From positions 52,274 through 116,273 of the forward strand of contig NZ_AOID01000031.1 of assembly GCF_000337195.1 (NCBI RefSeq): a stretch of DNA of 64,000 bases, given 5' to 3'. Positions 26,374 through 35,864 of the stretch are shown piece by piece (the stretch's first letter is position 1; each line of letters opens with the position of its first letter). The notes below the pieces were generated by a model, which ran no database searches, was not told where the DNA came from, and worked only from the letters and a program-made list of their open reading frames with translations. This stretch comes from Natrinema versiforme JCM 10478 (GTDB lineage Archaea; Halobacteriota; Halobacteria; Halobacteriales; Natrialbaceae). The translations under genes were made by a program, and so were the position numbers.

Positions 26374-27495
26374 ATGATCAGCGCTACTCCATCCGTCTTC
26401 GACGTTTCCGTCTCGCGATCGGGGCCGGGGATCGACCGGTTCGTCGAACGACACGCCCCCGACAGCACGCACACGTACTACGGTGCCGGGAAAGTCGCGC
26501 TCCGGGACGGCCTCGCCGGCCTCGTCGAACCCGGCGGAAACGTCCTCGTTCCCGCCTACCTCTCGCCGGCCGTCGTCGAACCGTTCCACGACCTCGGACT
26601 CGAGTCGCGGTTCTACGCCGTCGAGGAGACCCTCGCGCCGGATTTCGGGGACCTCGAATCCCGGATCGACGACGACACCGTCGCGGTGATGTCGGTCAAC
26701 TACTTCGGGTTCCCACAGCCCGGCCTCGAGCGAATCGCGTCGCTTTCCGACGAGTACGACTGCTATCACATCGACGACAACGCCCACTCGCCGCTCAGTG
26801 TTCACGACGGAACGCTGCTCGGCACTCACGGTGACCTCGGCGTCACGACGCTGCGGAAGTTGCTGCCGGTCCCCGACGGCGCGGTGCTCTACTGCACCGA
26901 CGACGAGGTCACATCGAACTTCACTCCCTCCTCGCTGGCCGGCCGTTCCGGCCGGATCGCGACCGCCGACTGCCGGTACGTGGCTGGTTCGGTCGCCGAA
27001 CGCGTCCTCGAGACCAGCCCGTCGCTCCACCGGTCGGTCGAGGCCTTCCTCTCCGACGGCGGCGACGACTCGTCGTCCGTGGACCCGAGCGGCCGCTACG
27101 AGGCCGCGAAAGTCCCCATGTCGCGGTTCGCGGCGCTCGTCGCGGACGCCGCCGATCCCGAGGCGATCCGGGCCACTCGACGGGAGAACTTCCGGACGTG
27201 GCAGGAGATCCTAGACGGGCGCGACGATCTGACCCCGCTCTACGATCGGCTGCCGACGGGAATCAGCCCGTACGAGTTTCCGGTGCGGGCAAGCGAGTCG
27301 GAGGCGTTTCTCGCGGAACTCGAGGACTGTGGTGTCGTCGGTGCCCACACGTGGCCGATCCTCCGTCAGTCCGTCCGCGAGGACGAGACCTACGAAACGT
27401 CGACCCGGCTCGCGGACGAACTCGTCGCGCTGCCGGTCCATCAGGGTATTGGGCCGTCGGCGATCGAGGCCGTCGGGGACCGACTGCGGCGGTGA
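26374..27495 (+). CDS. DegT/DnrJ/EryC1-like PLP-dependent aminotransferase
   Basis: A 373-residue protein of the PLP-dependent sugar aminotransferase fold. HTYYGAGKVALRDGLAGLVEPGGNVLVPAYLSPAVVEPF corresponds to the cofactor phosphate-binding start, CYHIDDNAHSP gives the Asp that contacts the pyridine nitrogen, and TTLRKLLPVPDGAVLYC gives the Schiff-base lysine context. ATG at 26374 was preferred because the 45 residues before it look non-coding. It diverges from the phosphodiesterase-FemAB operon and ends near the convergent HerA gene. The substrate, probably a keto-sugar, is unknown. Confidence 0.78.
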   Translation: MISATPSVFDVSVSRSGPGIDRFVERHAPDSTHTYYGAGKVALRDGLAGLVEPGGNVLVPAYLSPAVVEPFHDLGLESRFYAVEETLAPDFGDLESRIDDDTVAVMSVNYFGFPQPGLERIASLSDEYDCYHIDDNAHSPLSVHDGTLLGTHGDLGVTTLRKLLPVPDGAVLYCTDDEVTSNFTPSSLAGRSGRIATADCRYVAGSVAERVLETSPSLHRSVEAFLSDGGDDSSSVDPSGRYEAAKVPMSRFAALVADAADPEAIRATRRENFRTWQEILDGRDDLTPLYDRLPTGISPYEFPVRASESEAFLAELEDCGVVGAHTWPILRQSVREDETYETSTRLADELVALPVHQGIGPSAIEAVGDRLRR

Positions 27496-27565
27496 AGCCG
27501 TCTCTTTTGTCACGTCCGCCGATCGAACGCGAGTGCTTCCCGGTCGACCGAATGCGAATCCAGCG

Positions 27566-29296
27566 CTACCGATCGGCGGCCGCCGCCGGCAGTTCCGCGC
27601 GGACGTCGTCGCTCAGCGCGTACGCCCGTTCGGCCGACCGCTCGAGCAGCCCCTCCGTGCGAAGCTCCGAGACAAGACTTTGGACGGCGACCCGCGAACG
27701 GTCGACTCGAGCAGCGACGGTCTCCGTCCGGAGGCGGCCCTCCGTTGCGAACAGTTCCAGAATCGTCTCGGCCGTCTCGGCCGAACACTGCGAGCCCTCG
27801 CACGCGCGAGTGACTCGATCGCCGATCCACGCCACCTCGAGCAGCTCCGACAGTTCGCGCTCCTCGTCCGCGACGACGAACCCCGACTCGTCGTCGGCCG
27901 CCGGCTCTTGATCCGGGTCCTCGTCGACGGGCGTGTAGCCGAACTCGATGTCGTCGCCGCCGGCTTGGACGATCGACGACGCCGAATCGCCGTCGCTTGC
28001 AGCGTTCTCGTCCTCGCCGGTCGCCGATTCGCTTTCCTCGCTCTCGAGGTCGCGGACGACCTCGCGCAACTGCTCGTTTTCCGCCCGGAGCCGATCGACT
28101 TCCGCCGACTGTCCCGCGAGTCGATCTTCGAGGTGCTCGATCCGCTCGTCGCGTGCCTCGAGCTCCTCCTGTAGCTCGTCCCGTTCGGCCTCGAGATCGG
28201 CGATTTCCTCGTGAAGCCGGCGCAGGTCCTCGCCCTCGGCGGGGAGTTGCGACTGGACGGTGTCCGTGTTGCTCAGCGCGTCGGCCATCTGTCTGGCCGC
28301 ACTCGAGACGTCCCGCGCCGACGAGAGTTCGTCTTCGAGGGTCTCGATGCGTTTCTCCTTTTTCTCGAGTTCGGTCTCGAGTTCGTTGATCCGGTCCTGT
28401 TCGCGCTCCTTGCGCTCGGAGATGTTCTGGAGGTCGCCGACCAGCGCGTCGGAGACGGACTTGAGTTCGGGCCGTTCGAAATCGTCGAGGCCGGGGGTCG
28501 CGCCGGCGTCGAAGGTCCGCTTGCGGCGGAACTGGATCTTCCGGACGTCGACCTCGGTCCAATCGGTCTGGACGAACGCCTGGCCGTCGTCGAGATCGGA
28601 GACGAGTTCCTTGTACTCGGTGTCGATGATCCGGCCGACGACCTTCGTGTCGTTGTCCCAGGTCAGCCGGTGCCAGACGAGCCAGTTCGCCTGCGTGATG
28701 AAGTCCTTCTTGACGTCGGCCGGCCGCTGGCTGATCCCGACGATGCCGAGGCCGTGTTTGCGCCCGCGCTTGCTGATCTTGATCAGCAGGTTGCCGGTCT
28801 CGCCGACGCCGCCGCCTTCCGGGATGTACTCGTGGACCTCCTCGACGACCAGCAGGAACGGCTTCTTCATCTTCTTCTCCTTGACGAACAGCTGGCGGGC
28901 GACTTCCCGGAGCAACTCGTCTGCCACGTCCTCGTCGAGATAGCCCGAGACGTCGAGGATGACGGGCACGTTCTCCTCGAGGGCGATCGTGGCCATCTGC
29001 TCGGCGTGTTCCGGCCCGATCTGGATGTCACACTCCTCGTCGGCCCCCGCGTGGAGCATCTCGTACTCCTCTTTGAGCCCGTAGTACTCGCCGTCCGTGT
29101 CGACGATGAGGAGGGGGTAGCCGGCCTCGAGCAGTTCCTCGGCGATCACCGATGCGGTGTTCGATTTGCCGGAGCCCGATTTCCCCGTCACGAACCCGCG
29201 ACCGGTCAGCAGTTCGACGACGGGCAGTTTGAGGTCGGCACCGCTGTCCGTCTCACCGACGAGGATCTGTCGCTGCTTGGATTCCTCGTCGCTCAC
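27566..29296 (-). CDS. HerA-like (DUF87) ATPase with coiled coil and winged helix
   Basis: A 576-residue P-loop ATPase. The N-terminal HerA/FtsK-type domain has Walker A GKSGSGKSNT (about 38-47), Walker B FLLVVEEVHEY and the arginine-finger region around GISQRPADVKK. A long heptad-rich coiled coil follows (about 285-430), then a serine/acidic linker and a C-terminal winged-helix segment with LRTETVAARVDRSRVAVQSLVSEL. This is not canonical HerA, which lacks the coiled coil and winged helix, and no nurA or mre11-rad50 is adjacent. It may be a DNA translocase with a DNA-binding tail. The XPB-like helicase gene lies 130 bases upstream on the same strand. Confidence 0.85.
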   Translation of the reverse strand: MSDEESKQRQILVGETDSGADLKLPVVELLTGRGFVTGKSGSGKSNTASVIAEELLEAGYPLLIVDTDGEYYGLKEEYEMLHAGADEECDIQIGPEHAEQMATIALEENVPVILDVSGYLDEDVADELLREVARQLFVKEKKMKKPFLLVVEEVHEYIPEGGGVGETGNLLIKISKRGRKHGLGIVGISQRPADVKKDFITQANWLVWHRLTWDNDTKVVGRIIDTEYKELVSDLDDGQAFVQTDWTEVDVRKIQFRRKRTFDAGATPGLDDFERPELKSVSDALVGDLQNISERKEREQDRINELETELEKKEKRIETLEDELSSARDVSSAARQMADALSNTDTVQSQLPAEGEDLRRLHEEIADLEAERDELQEELEARDERIEHLEDRLAGQSAEVDRLRAENEQLREVVRDLESEESESATGEDENAASDGDSASSIVQAGGDDIEFGYTPVDEDPDQEPAADDESGFVVADEERELSELLEVAWIGDRVTRACEGSQCSAETAETILELFATEGRLRTETVAARVDRSRVAVQSLVSELRTEGLLERSAERAYALSDDVRAELPAAAADR

Positions 29297-29426
29297 TGGC
29301 CCACCACCTCGCGTCCGCGCGGCTCGTTCATACTATCAGTACAGTTCGAATACGCGACCTTCAATATTGGCCTCGGCTCCGTCCTCGATAGCCGCCGGAC
29401 TGCGGGACACTCCCAAGACCGGCCGC

Positions 29427-31349
29427 TCAGTCCTCGTCGCGCTCGACCGTCTGTTCGCGGACCGTCATCCCCTTGCGGCCCAGATGCTGGAGCTGTTTTC
29501 GGGCGAAATCCTCCTCGCGTGTGCCCCGCGTCGCGAGCACGTAGACGAGCGCGCCGCCCGCTGGCCGCATCGTCCGTCCGGCCCGCTGAGTCCCCTGCCG
29601 GCGGGAGCCGCCGAGCCCGGAGGCGACGATCGCCAAGTCGGCGGTCGGCAGGTCGATCCCCTCGTCGCCGACCCGAGAGATGAGCAACAGATCGCGCTCG
29701 TCCCGGCGGAACTCGTCCAACAGCCGCCGGCGCTCGTGGTGTGGCGTCTCGCCGCTGAGGAACGGGACCTCGAGCGCCTCGGAGAGCTCCCGGCCCTGTT
29801 CGAGGTAGTCGACGAAGACGATGGCCTTCGCGTCGGGGTGGGCCGACAGCAGGTAGCGGACCTCGTCGATCTTGCCTCGGTTGCGCGCGGCGATCCGGTA
29901 CTTTTCCCGGCCGTCGGCCGAGCCGTAGGCGTTTGCCTGTTCGTCGTCGCCCCACGGCACGTAGCGTATCTCGAGTTCGGGTTCGGCGACGTGGCCCGCG
30001 TCGAACAGCGCTTCCCAGTCGGTGCCGATCGGCGGCCCGACGAGGGTGAAGATCTCGGTCTGGCGGTCGTCTTCCCGAATCGGACTGGCCGACAGTCCGA
30101 GTCGGTGTTTGGACTGCAGGTGCGTACTGCGCCGGTAGACGTCCGAAGGGACGTGCTGGCACTCGTCGAAGATCACCAACCCCCACTCGCGGTCGTCGAA
30201 CAGCGAGCGGTGCCGATCCATCCCCGCGATCTGGTAGGTCGCGATCGTCACCGGGCGGACCTCCTTGCGGCCGCCGTGGTACTGGCCGATCTGGTGGGCC
30301 TCGAGCGAGGTGTACTCGAGGATCGTATCGGCCCACTGCTGGGCGAGGTCGCGGCTCGGCACCAAGACGAGGGTCTCGCCGTCGACGTGGGCCATCGCGC
30401 CCATTGCGGCGACGGTCTTCCCGCTGCCCGGCGGGCCGACGAAGACGCCCTCGCCGGCCTCGGCGAAGCGATCGACCCACGTCCGCTGGTAGTCCCGCAG
30501 CGACACCTCGAGATCGATCGGCAGTTCCTCGCCGGACTCGAGTTCGCGGTGGTCCTGGACCGGATAGCCGGCCTCGTAGAGGATGCGCTTGATCGCGGCT
30601 TCGGAGCCCTCCTGGACCCAGTCTTCGGTCTCGGAGATCGGCGCGTGGACGTGTTCCTCGTCTAACTTCTGGCGGGCGACGTTGCCCATGATCTCCGCGC
30701 TCTGGCCCTCGAGGACGGTGTAGCCGTCGTCGTGGGTCACAAGCCGGAACTGGTGGGCCCGGTCCCACTGGCTCTCGACCCAGTCCTCGAGTTTCTCGGA
30801 TCGCTGGCCCAGCGCCTGCCGCATCGTCCGCGCGAGATCCTCGAAGGAGTCGTGTGGGGTCCCCCAGATGTCCTCCGGTCGAACGACGTAGCGATAGCCC
30901 TGCTCGCCGTTGCCGTCCGCGAGGTGGGCGAACTGCGAGAGTTGCGCGCGCGTGAACTGGTCCGGGCGGTCGACGATAATCTCCCGGCGCTTCGGGAAGA
31001 CGACCACCCGCTCGCGATCGGTGAGGTCCTCGAGTTCGGTCGGATACCAGACCACCGGATCGGTCGAGACGGCGTGGCGCTGTAGCTCGCCTCGCTCGGC
31101 GAGGGCCTCGAGTCGAGTGGTGGCCGCTTCGTGAGGGATCTCGAGGGCTCGAGAGACGGCCGCGGCGGTGAGGACCGGGCGGCCCTCCCGCTGGCTGGCG
31201 TCGTGGAAGTCGGCGATCGTGAACTCGGCGGCGGCCTCGCTGTCGCCGTCGGCTCCCTCGTCGCCGGCGTCGGTCGGCGCCGCGTCACCCGACGCTGTGG
31301 GCTCGCCTCGCTGCTCGTCTGCGGGGGTCGGAGAACGATCGTCGGTCAC
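29427..31349 (-). CDS. XPB/Rad25-like DNA helicase (SF2)
   Basis: A 640-residue superfamily 2 helicase of the archaeal XPB type. An acidic N-terminus precedes a winged-helix-like segment (about 45-100), a damage-recognition-like region, then the helicase core: Walker A GPPGSGKT (305-312), motif II DECQ (395-398, where DEAH or DEVH is more usual), motif III GLSASP, and the second RecA lobe with RVGDEGIDLPTADLAIV and QRAGRTMRP. It probably unwinds DNA in repair or transcription. It is transcribed ahead of the HerA-like gene. Confidence 0.9.
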   Translation of the reverse strand: MTDDRSPTPADEQRGEPTASGDAAPTDAGDEGADGDSEAAAEFTIADFHDASQREGRPVLTAAAVSRALEIPHEAATTRLEALAERGELQRHAVSTDPVVWYPTELEDLTDRERVVVFPKRREIIVDRPDQFTRAQLSQFAHLADGNGEQGYRYVVRPEDIWGTPHDSFEDLARTMRQALGQRSEKLEDWVESQWDRAHQFRLVTHDDGYTVLEGQSAEIMGNVARQKLDEEHVHAPISETEDWVQEGSEAAIKRILYEAGYPVQDHRELESGEELPIDLEVSLRDYQRTWVDRFAEAGEGVFVGPPGSGKTVAAMGAMAHVDGETLVLVPSRDLAQQWADTILEYTSLEAHQIGQYHGGRKEVRPVTIATYQIAGMDRHRSLFDDREWGLVIFDECQHVPSDVYRRSTHLQSKHRLGLSASPIREDDRQTEIFTLVGPPIGTDWEALFDAGHVAEPELEIRYVPWGDDEQANAYGSADGREKYRIAARNRGKIDEVRYLLSAHPDAKAIVFVDYLEQGRELSEALEVPFLSGETPHHERRRLLDEFRRDERDLLLISRVGDEGIDLPTADLAIVASGLGGSRRQGTQRAGRTMRPAGGALVYVLATRGTREEDFARKQLQHLGRKGMTVREQTVERDED

Positions 31350-31522
31350 TGCCCGGCCCTAACGGCGGTGCGGATAAACGGATTTCGCTCGCCGACGGCG
31401 GCTCGCGGTCGGCCCGTGCCGGGCTCCGTTCCGGCGGGGGCTCGAGCCGACGGTTCCTCGAGACCGAACCGGAAGCCGAAACGGGTGGTACCTATATGCG
31501 ACTGGCCGTCATCCGTGATAGT

Positions 31523-31711
31523 ATGTACCGCGCGATCCTCCCCGAGGGACAGATCGAATGCGACCGGTACGACCGGAGCGAAAACGGCGTCGATCTCTAC
31601 GACGGAGACGATCAGTTCATCGCCTTCGTGCCCTACGCCAATCTCCACGCGCTGGCCGACGAGGACCTCTACACCGGCGACACGAGCGAGGACGAGCGCT
31701 CGATCATGTAG
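31523..31711 (+). CDS. Conserved small haloarchaeal protein, 62 residues
   Basis: A 62-residue acidic protein, MYRAILPEGQIECDRYDRSENGVDLYDGDDQFIAFVPYANLHALADEDLY, predicted to be mostly beta strand. An upstream in-frame ATG at 31496 lies inside the TATA-like CCTATATG (31491-31498), which is 29 bases before 31523. The leaderless start at 31523 is therefore chosen. The final eight bases overlap the 3' end of the convergent TFB gene. Function unknown. Confidence 0.75.
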   Translation: MYRAILPEGQIECDRYDRSENGVDLYDGDDQFIAFVPYANLHALADEDLYTGDTSEDERSIM

Positions 31712-32663
31712 CTGGCTGCTGATCGATCGCCTCGAGTTGCTCGCGATACCGGTTCCGAACCGTGACGACGGTCGTCTGGGCGGTGTCGGCGACCGCTCGC
31801 TGCGGGATGGTCTCGTCACAGAGCAGGCCGGCGGCGTAGATGGCTGCGGCGGCGAATCCCGTCGGCGACTTGCCGGAGTGGAGCCCCTGCTCGGTCGTCC
31901 GATCGATGATGTCGATGGCCTTGGTTTCGACGTCCTTGTCGACGTCTAACTCCGAGCAAAACCGCGGGACGAACTGCCGGGGGTTCGTCGGCTCCAAGTT
32001 GATGTCCAGCTCGTCCGCGATGTAGCGGTAGGTCCGGCCGATCTCCCGCTGGTCGACGCGTGAAACGGCCGTTACTTCCTCGAGGCTCCGGGGAATGTCC
32101 TCCTTACGACACGCCGTGTAGAGGGCGCTGGTCGCGACGCCCTCGATCGAGCGCCCGCGGATGAGGTCCTGCTCGAGGGCCTGCCGGTAGATGACGCTTG
32201 CAGTCTCTTTTACTGGCTTGGGGACGCCTAACGCGCTTACCATGCGGTCGATCTCGGAGAGGGCGTACTTGAGGTTGCGTTCGCCCGCGTTTTTCGTTCG
32301 GATTCGTTCCTGCCAGACCCGGAGTCGATGGAGTTGGCCGTGTTTATCGGCCGACATCGAGTGGCCGTTTGCGTCCTTGTTGCGCCAGTCGATGGTCGTC
32401 GTCAGCCCCCGGTCGTGCATCGACTGGGTCAGCGGCGCGCCGACCCGGGAGAGTTCGTCGTGTTCCTGTGCGTTGAACGCGCGCCACTCCGGCCCGTAAT
32501 CGATGGGATCTTCGGTAAGGACGAGACCACACTCCGCACAGACCTGTTCCCCGCGGTCCGGATCGTGAACGATCGTGTCGGTCTCGCAGTCGGGACACAG
32601 ACCGGTCTCGACCTCCTCGGACTGTGATTCGGTGCTGTGTTGATCGATGATAGACCGCGTCAT
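31704..32663 (-). CDS. tfb: Transcription initiation factor TFB
   Basis: Archaeal TFIIB that bridges TBP-bound promoters and RNA polymerase. The 319-residue protein has an N-terminal zinc ribbon (Cys23, Cys26, Cys42, Cys45), the B-reader/linker region with DYGPEWRAFNAQEHDELSRVGAPLT, and two cyclin repeats, including KETASVIYRQALEQDLIRGRSIEGVATSALYTACR and KSPTGFAAAAIYAAGLL. ATG at 32663 gives MTRSIIDQHS, usual for the family; the upstream start at 32705 adds 14 unrelated residues. Haloarchaea encode several TFBs with different promoter preferences, so this is one of a set. Confidence 0.95.
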   Translation of the reverse strand: MTRSIIDQHSTESQSEEVETGLCPDCETDTIVHDPDRGEQVCAECGLVLTEDPIDYGPEWRAFNAQEHDELSRVGAPLTQSMHDRGLTTTIDWRNKDANGHSMSADKHGQLHRLRVWQERIRTKNAGERNLKYALSEIDRMVSALGVPKPVKETASVIYRQALEQDLIRGRSIEGVATSALYTACRKEDIPRSLEEVTAVSRVDQREIGRTYRYIADELDINLEPTNPRQFVPRFCSELDVDKDVETKAIDIIDRTTEQGLHSGKSPTGFAAAAIYAAGLLCDETIPQRAVADTAQTTVVTVRNRYREQLEAIDQQPAT

Positions 32664-32842
32664 CAGTACCGGAGGAAAGTCATGCTGCCACTGTAAGGGG
32701 TTCACATGGTTTCGCGGGAAACACCGACTTACGAGCCCACCGGGTATCGGTCAGTGTGTCGATTCACCGGACCGATCACGGCGACTCATATACCGGGAAT
32801 CGCCGGTCTGTTCCGGTCGATAGCTCCGAAGAGAGGTAGAGA

Positions 32843-32893
32843 GCGATACGACCGTCAACTGCCTCGAGCGAACAGCTACGACGGTCGTATCGC
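32843..32893. repeat. 14-bp perfect inverted repeat
   Basis: GCGATACGACCGTC at 32843-32856 is exactly complementary to GACGGTCGTATCGC at 32880-32893, with a 23-base spacer. It lies about 180 bases upstream of tfb. Confidence 0.8.
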
Positions 32894-33247
32894 GACCGTG
32901 TCCCATCGGTCGTGTCCGGGCGAAACGGCCGTCAGCCGGTCGTTTCGACCCATCATGGCCAATGTGGGCATGACACATGAAAGCTGGCGATCGTTGTCCC
33001 GGGCCGGGCCCGTAAACCGATGGTTCACGGAGTAAATCCGTCGTTCGGCTGTGAACTGTCGTTCGACTTTATCGTGATCGGTTCGAACGTTCGGTACCAG
33101 TGCCGTGTTTGAAAACAGTCCGTCGGACCGCACTAGCGTCGAGTTCCCCCGCAGACGGGGTGGGCGTACGCCGCCGATATACGACCGCAATCAGGTGATA
33201 CCGAGCGGCTTCGACGGCGGCCGGAACCGCCCGTCACAGCGGCGGTC

Positions 33248-33269
33248 AGACGGTGTGGCGACACCGTCT
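33248..33269. repeat. 9-bp stem-loop
   Basis: AGACGGTGT-GGCG-ACACCGTCT, a perfect stem with a four-base loop. It ends about 50 bases before the TATA-like box of the DUF7344 gene and could be an operator. Confidence 0.6.
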
Positions 33270-33350
33270 AGAAGCCGTCCCGTACCTCCTTTGCAGCCGG
33301 TGCGAAACGTGGCTGTGCTTAAGAGTATCTCTGTTGGTGTTCAACTTGGT

Positions 33351-33485
33351 GTGTCAATCGTGATTTCGACCTGCCGTTCGAACGTACAGCGGTCGCCGTT
33401 GGGCCGACGCTTCGGGACGACGAAGGCTCGGTGTCAGGGGACCCCCAGCTCGAATGGAGTCTATACAGCCGGAGGGGCGGCATAA
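33351..33485 (+). other. Candidate leaderless upstream ORF ahead of the 33485 gene
   Basis: GTG at 33351 lies about 30 bases after CTTAAGAG (33318-33325). The 44-residue frame (VSIVISTCRSNVQR...) ends with TAA at 33483-33485, overlapping the next ATG as TAATG. Confidence 0.42.
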
Positions 33486-34081
33486 TGTCCTCGATCGATA
33501 CGTCGCTCCCGGACGAGATCGCGTCGGTCGCCGACGCCGACGAGGACGAACGGCTCTCCAAGGACGTTATTTTCGAGCTCTTAAAGAATCGCCGTCGCCG
33601 GGAAGTCCTCGCGTACTTGCTGGAAGCCGACGAAACGGTCACCCTCGGGGAGCTCGCCGAACAGATCGCGGCATGGGAAAACGACACCGAGGTCAACGCG
33701 CTCAGCTCCGACCAGCGCAAACGGGTCTACGTCGCCCTCTATCAGACCCACCTGCCGAAGATGGACGACGCCGGGATCGTCGAGTACGATCAGGACCGCG
33801 GGCTGATCTCGCTCGCGGACAACGCCGACCTGCTCATGATGTACCTCGACACCGACACCCACCGACAGGACCGCTGGGATCGGTGGTACGCCGGACTCAG
33901 CGTGGTCGGTGCCACCCTCCTCGGCGCGGCGCTTCTCGGCGCGCCGCTGCTTTCGGCCGTGCCGCTTGCCGCCCTCGCGGGCGTCGTCGTCGCCGCCTTC
34001 CTCTGTCTCTCGACCGCACACGTCGTCCGAAACCGTTCCCAAGAACGCAACGTCGACGGCAAGCTCTCCCGGATCGAGTGA
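33485..34081 (+). CDS. DUF7344 winged-helix protein with C-terminal membrane helices
   Basis: A 198-residue protein of the haloarchaeal DUF7344 group. The DNA-binding-like half has LSKDVIFELLKNRRRREVLAYLLEADETVTLGELAEQIAAWENDTE and KRVYVALYQTHLPKMDDAGIVEYD. It is followed by two predicted membrane helices (about 140-185), so it may be a membrane-tethered regulator. ATG at 33485 was chosen because it overlaps the upstream ORF stop and gives an acidic N-terminus typical of the family. A paralogue is encoded at 62872-63408. Target unknown. Confidence 0.82.
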   Translation: MSSIDTSLPDEIASVADADEDERLSKDVIFELLKNRRRREVLAYLLEADETVTLGELAEQIAAWENDTEVNALSSDQRKRVYVALYQTHLPKMDDAGIVEYDQDRGLISLADNADLLMMYLDTDTHRQDRWDRWYAGLSVVGATLLGAALLGAPLLSAVPLAALAGVVVAAFLCLSTAHVVRNRSQERNVDGKLSRIE

Positions 34082-34666
34082 TCCGAGGATCACGCCGACG
34101 GTCCATCTCTTAACTACAAACGTCCGGCCGGAGTACTCCTCTCGTTCGTCTCGAGTCCTGTGACGGTTGTTCGGTCCTCGAGCCGCTCGAACGTCTCGAC
34201 CCACCCGACCGCGTCTCACCCTTCGTCCCGCAAGCGGCGCAGGCGTCCCGGTCGCCCCAGTCGGGTGGGGCAACCGACGGCCGCTGGTGTCGGATCGCTA
34301 AGAAGGCTTTTTATTACCTGATTCCCTACGGTCAGACGGCTCCCGACGACCGTCATCCACTACCGGAACAGTCGCGTGCCAGCAGCTGTTCCTGGCGCGG
34401 GAGCCGCTTTTCGAGTGTCCCACGCGTGTCCTTCGAGAGCCGTCTCTGACCGATCGTGACCCCGCTCGAGCCGGCAGGTCTCGAATCGCAACGCCGAGTC
34501 GTCTTCTCTGGTGTCGACGGAACGAACCAGCGACCGCTGTGCGAGTCGTCCCAGCAGTGGGTTGGTATCAGTAACAGGTCCGTACTGGGTCGGCACGCCG
34601 CGAGATGGTTAGCGGTCGTGAAGTAATCGGTCTAAAACTAATGATCGGAGTACTGTCCGCTTTGTC
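34082..34666. other. Intergenic region, 585 bases
   Basis: Contains a T-rich AAGGCTTTTTATTACC segment near 34303-34319, possibly a terminator for the DUF7344 gene, and the TATA-like TCTAAAACTA about 31 bases before the next ATG. Nothing else was recognised. Confidence 0.5.
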
Positions 34667-35830
34667 ATGGTCGTTCGAACCGCAGTCGTCGGCGCAGGAA
34701 CGGTCTCGCGAGCGCATCTCGCGGGCGCGCAGAACAACCCTGACATGGAACTGGTCGCGGTCTGTGATCTCGACGAGGAACTGGCTCGGGAACGGGCTCG
34801 AGAGTTCGGGACGATGGCCGTCACGGACTTCACCGAACTCCTCGACGAGCTCGATTGCCTGCACGTGTGTACGCCGGTCCAGACCCACTTCGAGATCGCC
34901 CGGCAGGCGATCGAGGCCGGCGTCGGCGTCATCATCGAAAAACCCGCGACCGTCACGGCCGAGGAGGTCGAACAGCTACAGACGCTCTCGCGCGAACACG
35001 ACACGCCAGTTACGGTCATCCACAACCACCTGTTCTACCCGGCGGTCCGCAAGGCCCGCGAGCTGATCGACGCCGGCGAACTCGGCCACGTTAAGTCCGT
35101 GGATACGCTCTACGCGGGGCTCACTCCGCCAGATCAGGTCAATCGGGGGTCGTGGGTGTTCGAACTCCCCGGCGGCGAATTCGAGGAGGGGCTTCCCCAC
35201 CCGATCTACTCGGTCCTCGGCATCGGCGGCTGGCCCGAACGCGATGAAGATATCTCCGCACAGACTGTCCTCTCGACTAATTACGAGGAGGACTTCGAGT
35301 ACGACCAAGCCCAAGCGCAGTACGTCTCCGCGGAGGGTGCCCTCTGTAACGTGACGATGCTCTCGGGGACGCTGCCCCAGCGCCTTCACGTGATCACGGG
35401 CTCCGAGAAGTCGCTCATCGTCGACGAGATCAACCAGTCGCTCTACGAGGTCGACGAGGACTACACGTCCTCGGTCATCGCCCGTTCGAAGAAGAGCCTC
35501 GATGTCTCCCTCGCACAGGCCTCCAGCACGCTCGAGAACGTCAAGGCGGTCGCGACCTCGCGGTTCGACGACAGCTGGGAGTCGGAGACCAAGACGAACT
35601 CCCACTGTGCGATCTTCGACGAGTTCGTCGACGCGATCGAGGGCGACGCCGAGGTCCCGGTGCCCCTCGAGCAGTCGAAATGGACGATCCGCATCATGGA
35701 GACCATCCGCGACGCTGCCCGACCGAGCCGCGAGGGGAGTGCGGCGGACCCGTCGGAAGCGGCCGACACCGTGCTGGCGGAGGAGCCCGTCACGCCCGAC
35801 GACGAGGAGTCCGTTCCGGCCGACCTGTAG
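34667..35830 (+). CDS. Gfo/Idh/MocA family sugar oxidoreductase
   Basis: A 387-residue NAD(P)-dependent dehydrogenase. The Rossmann motif VVGAGTVSRAHLAGA starts at residue 7, the family EKP motif is in GVIIEKPATVT, and the C-terminal beta domain has LPHPIYSVLGIGGW, where the family active-site His/Asp region normally lies. The last 35 residues are acidic linker. A TATA-like box lies 31 bases upstream, fitting a leaderless start. The flippase gene follows by 34 bases, so the pair probably belongs to one glycan pathway. Substrate unknown, likely a nucleotide-linked or polyprenyl-linked sugar. Confidence 0.85.
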   Translation: MVVRTAVVGAGTVSRAHLAGAQNNPDMELVAVCDLDEELARERAREFGTMAVTDFTELLDELDCLHVCTPVQTHFEIARQAIEAGVGVIIEKPATVTAEEVEQLQTLSREHDTPVTVIHNHLFYPAVRKARELIDAGELGHVKSVDTLYAGLTPPDQVNRGSWVFELPGGEFEEGLPHPIYSVLGIGGWPERDEDISAQTVLSTNYEEDFEYDQAQAQYVSAEGALCNVTMLSGTLPQRLHVITGSEKSLIVDEINQSLYEVDEDYTSSVIARSKKSLDVSLAQASSTLENVKAVATSRFDDSWESETKTNSHCAIFDEFVDAIEGDAEVPVPLEQSKWTIRIMETIRDAARPSREGSAADPSEAADTVLAEEPVTPDDEESVPADL

Positions 35831-35864
35831 CGACCGGCGATAGCCGCCCAGTTCCTCGTTTCCA

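Larger units (their letters stand above)
32664..33484. other. Divergent intergenic region, 821 bases
   Basis: Between tfb and the DUF7344 gene. It holds a 14-bp inverted repeat (32843-32856 with 32880-32893), a 9-bp hairpin with loop GGCG (33248-33269), a TATA-like CTTAAGAG (33318-33325), and a short upstream ORF that ends on the DUF7344 start codon. No other gene is evident. Confidence 0.6.
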
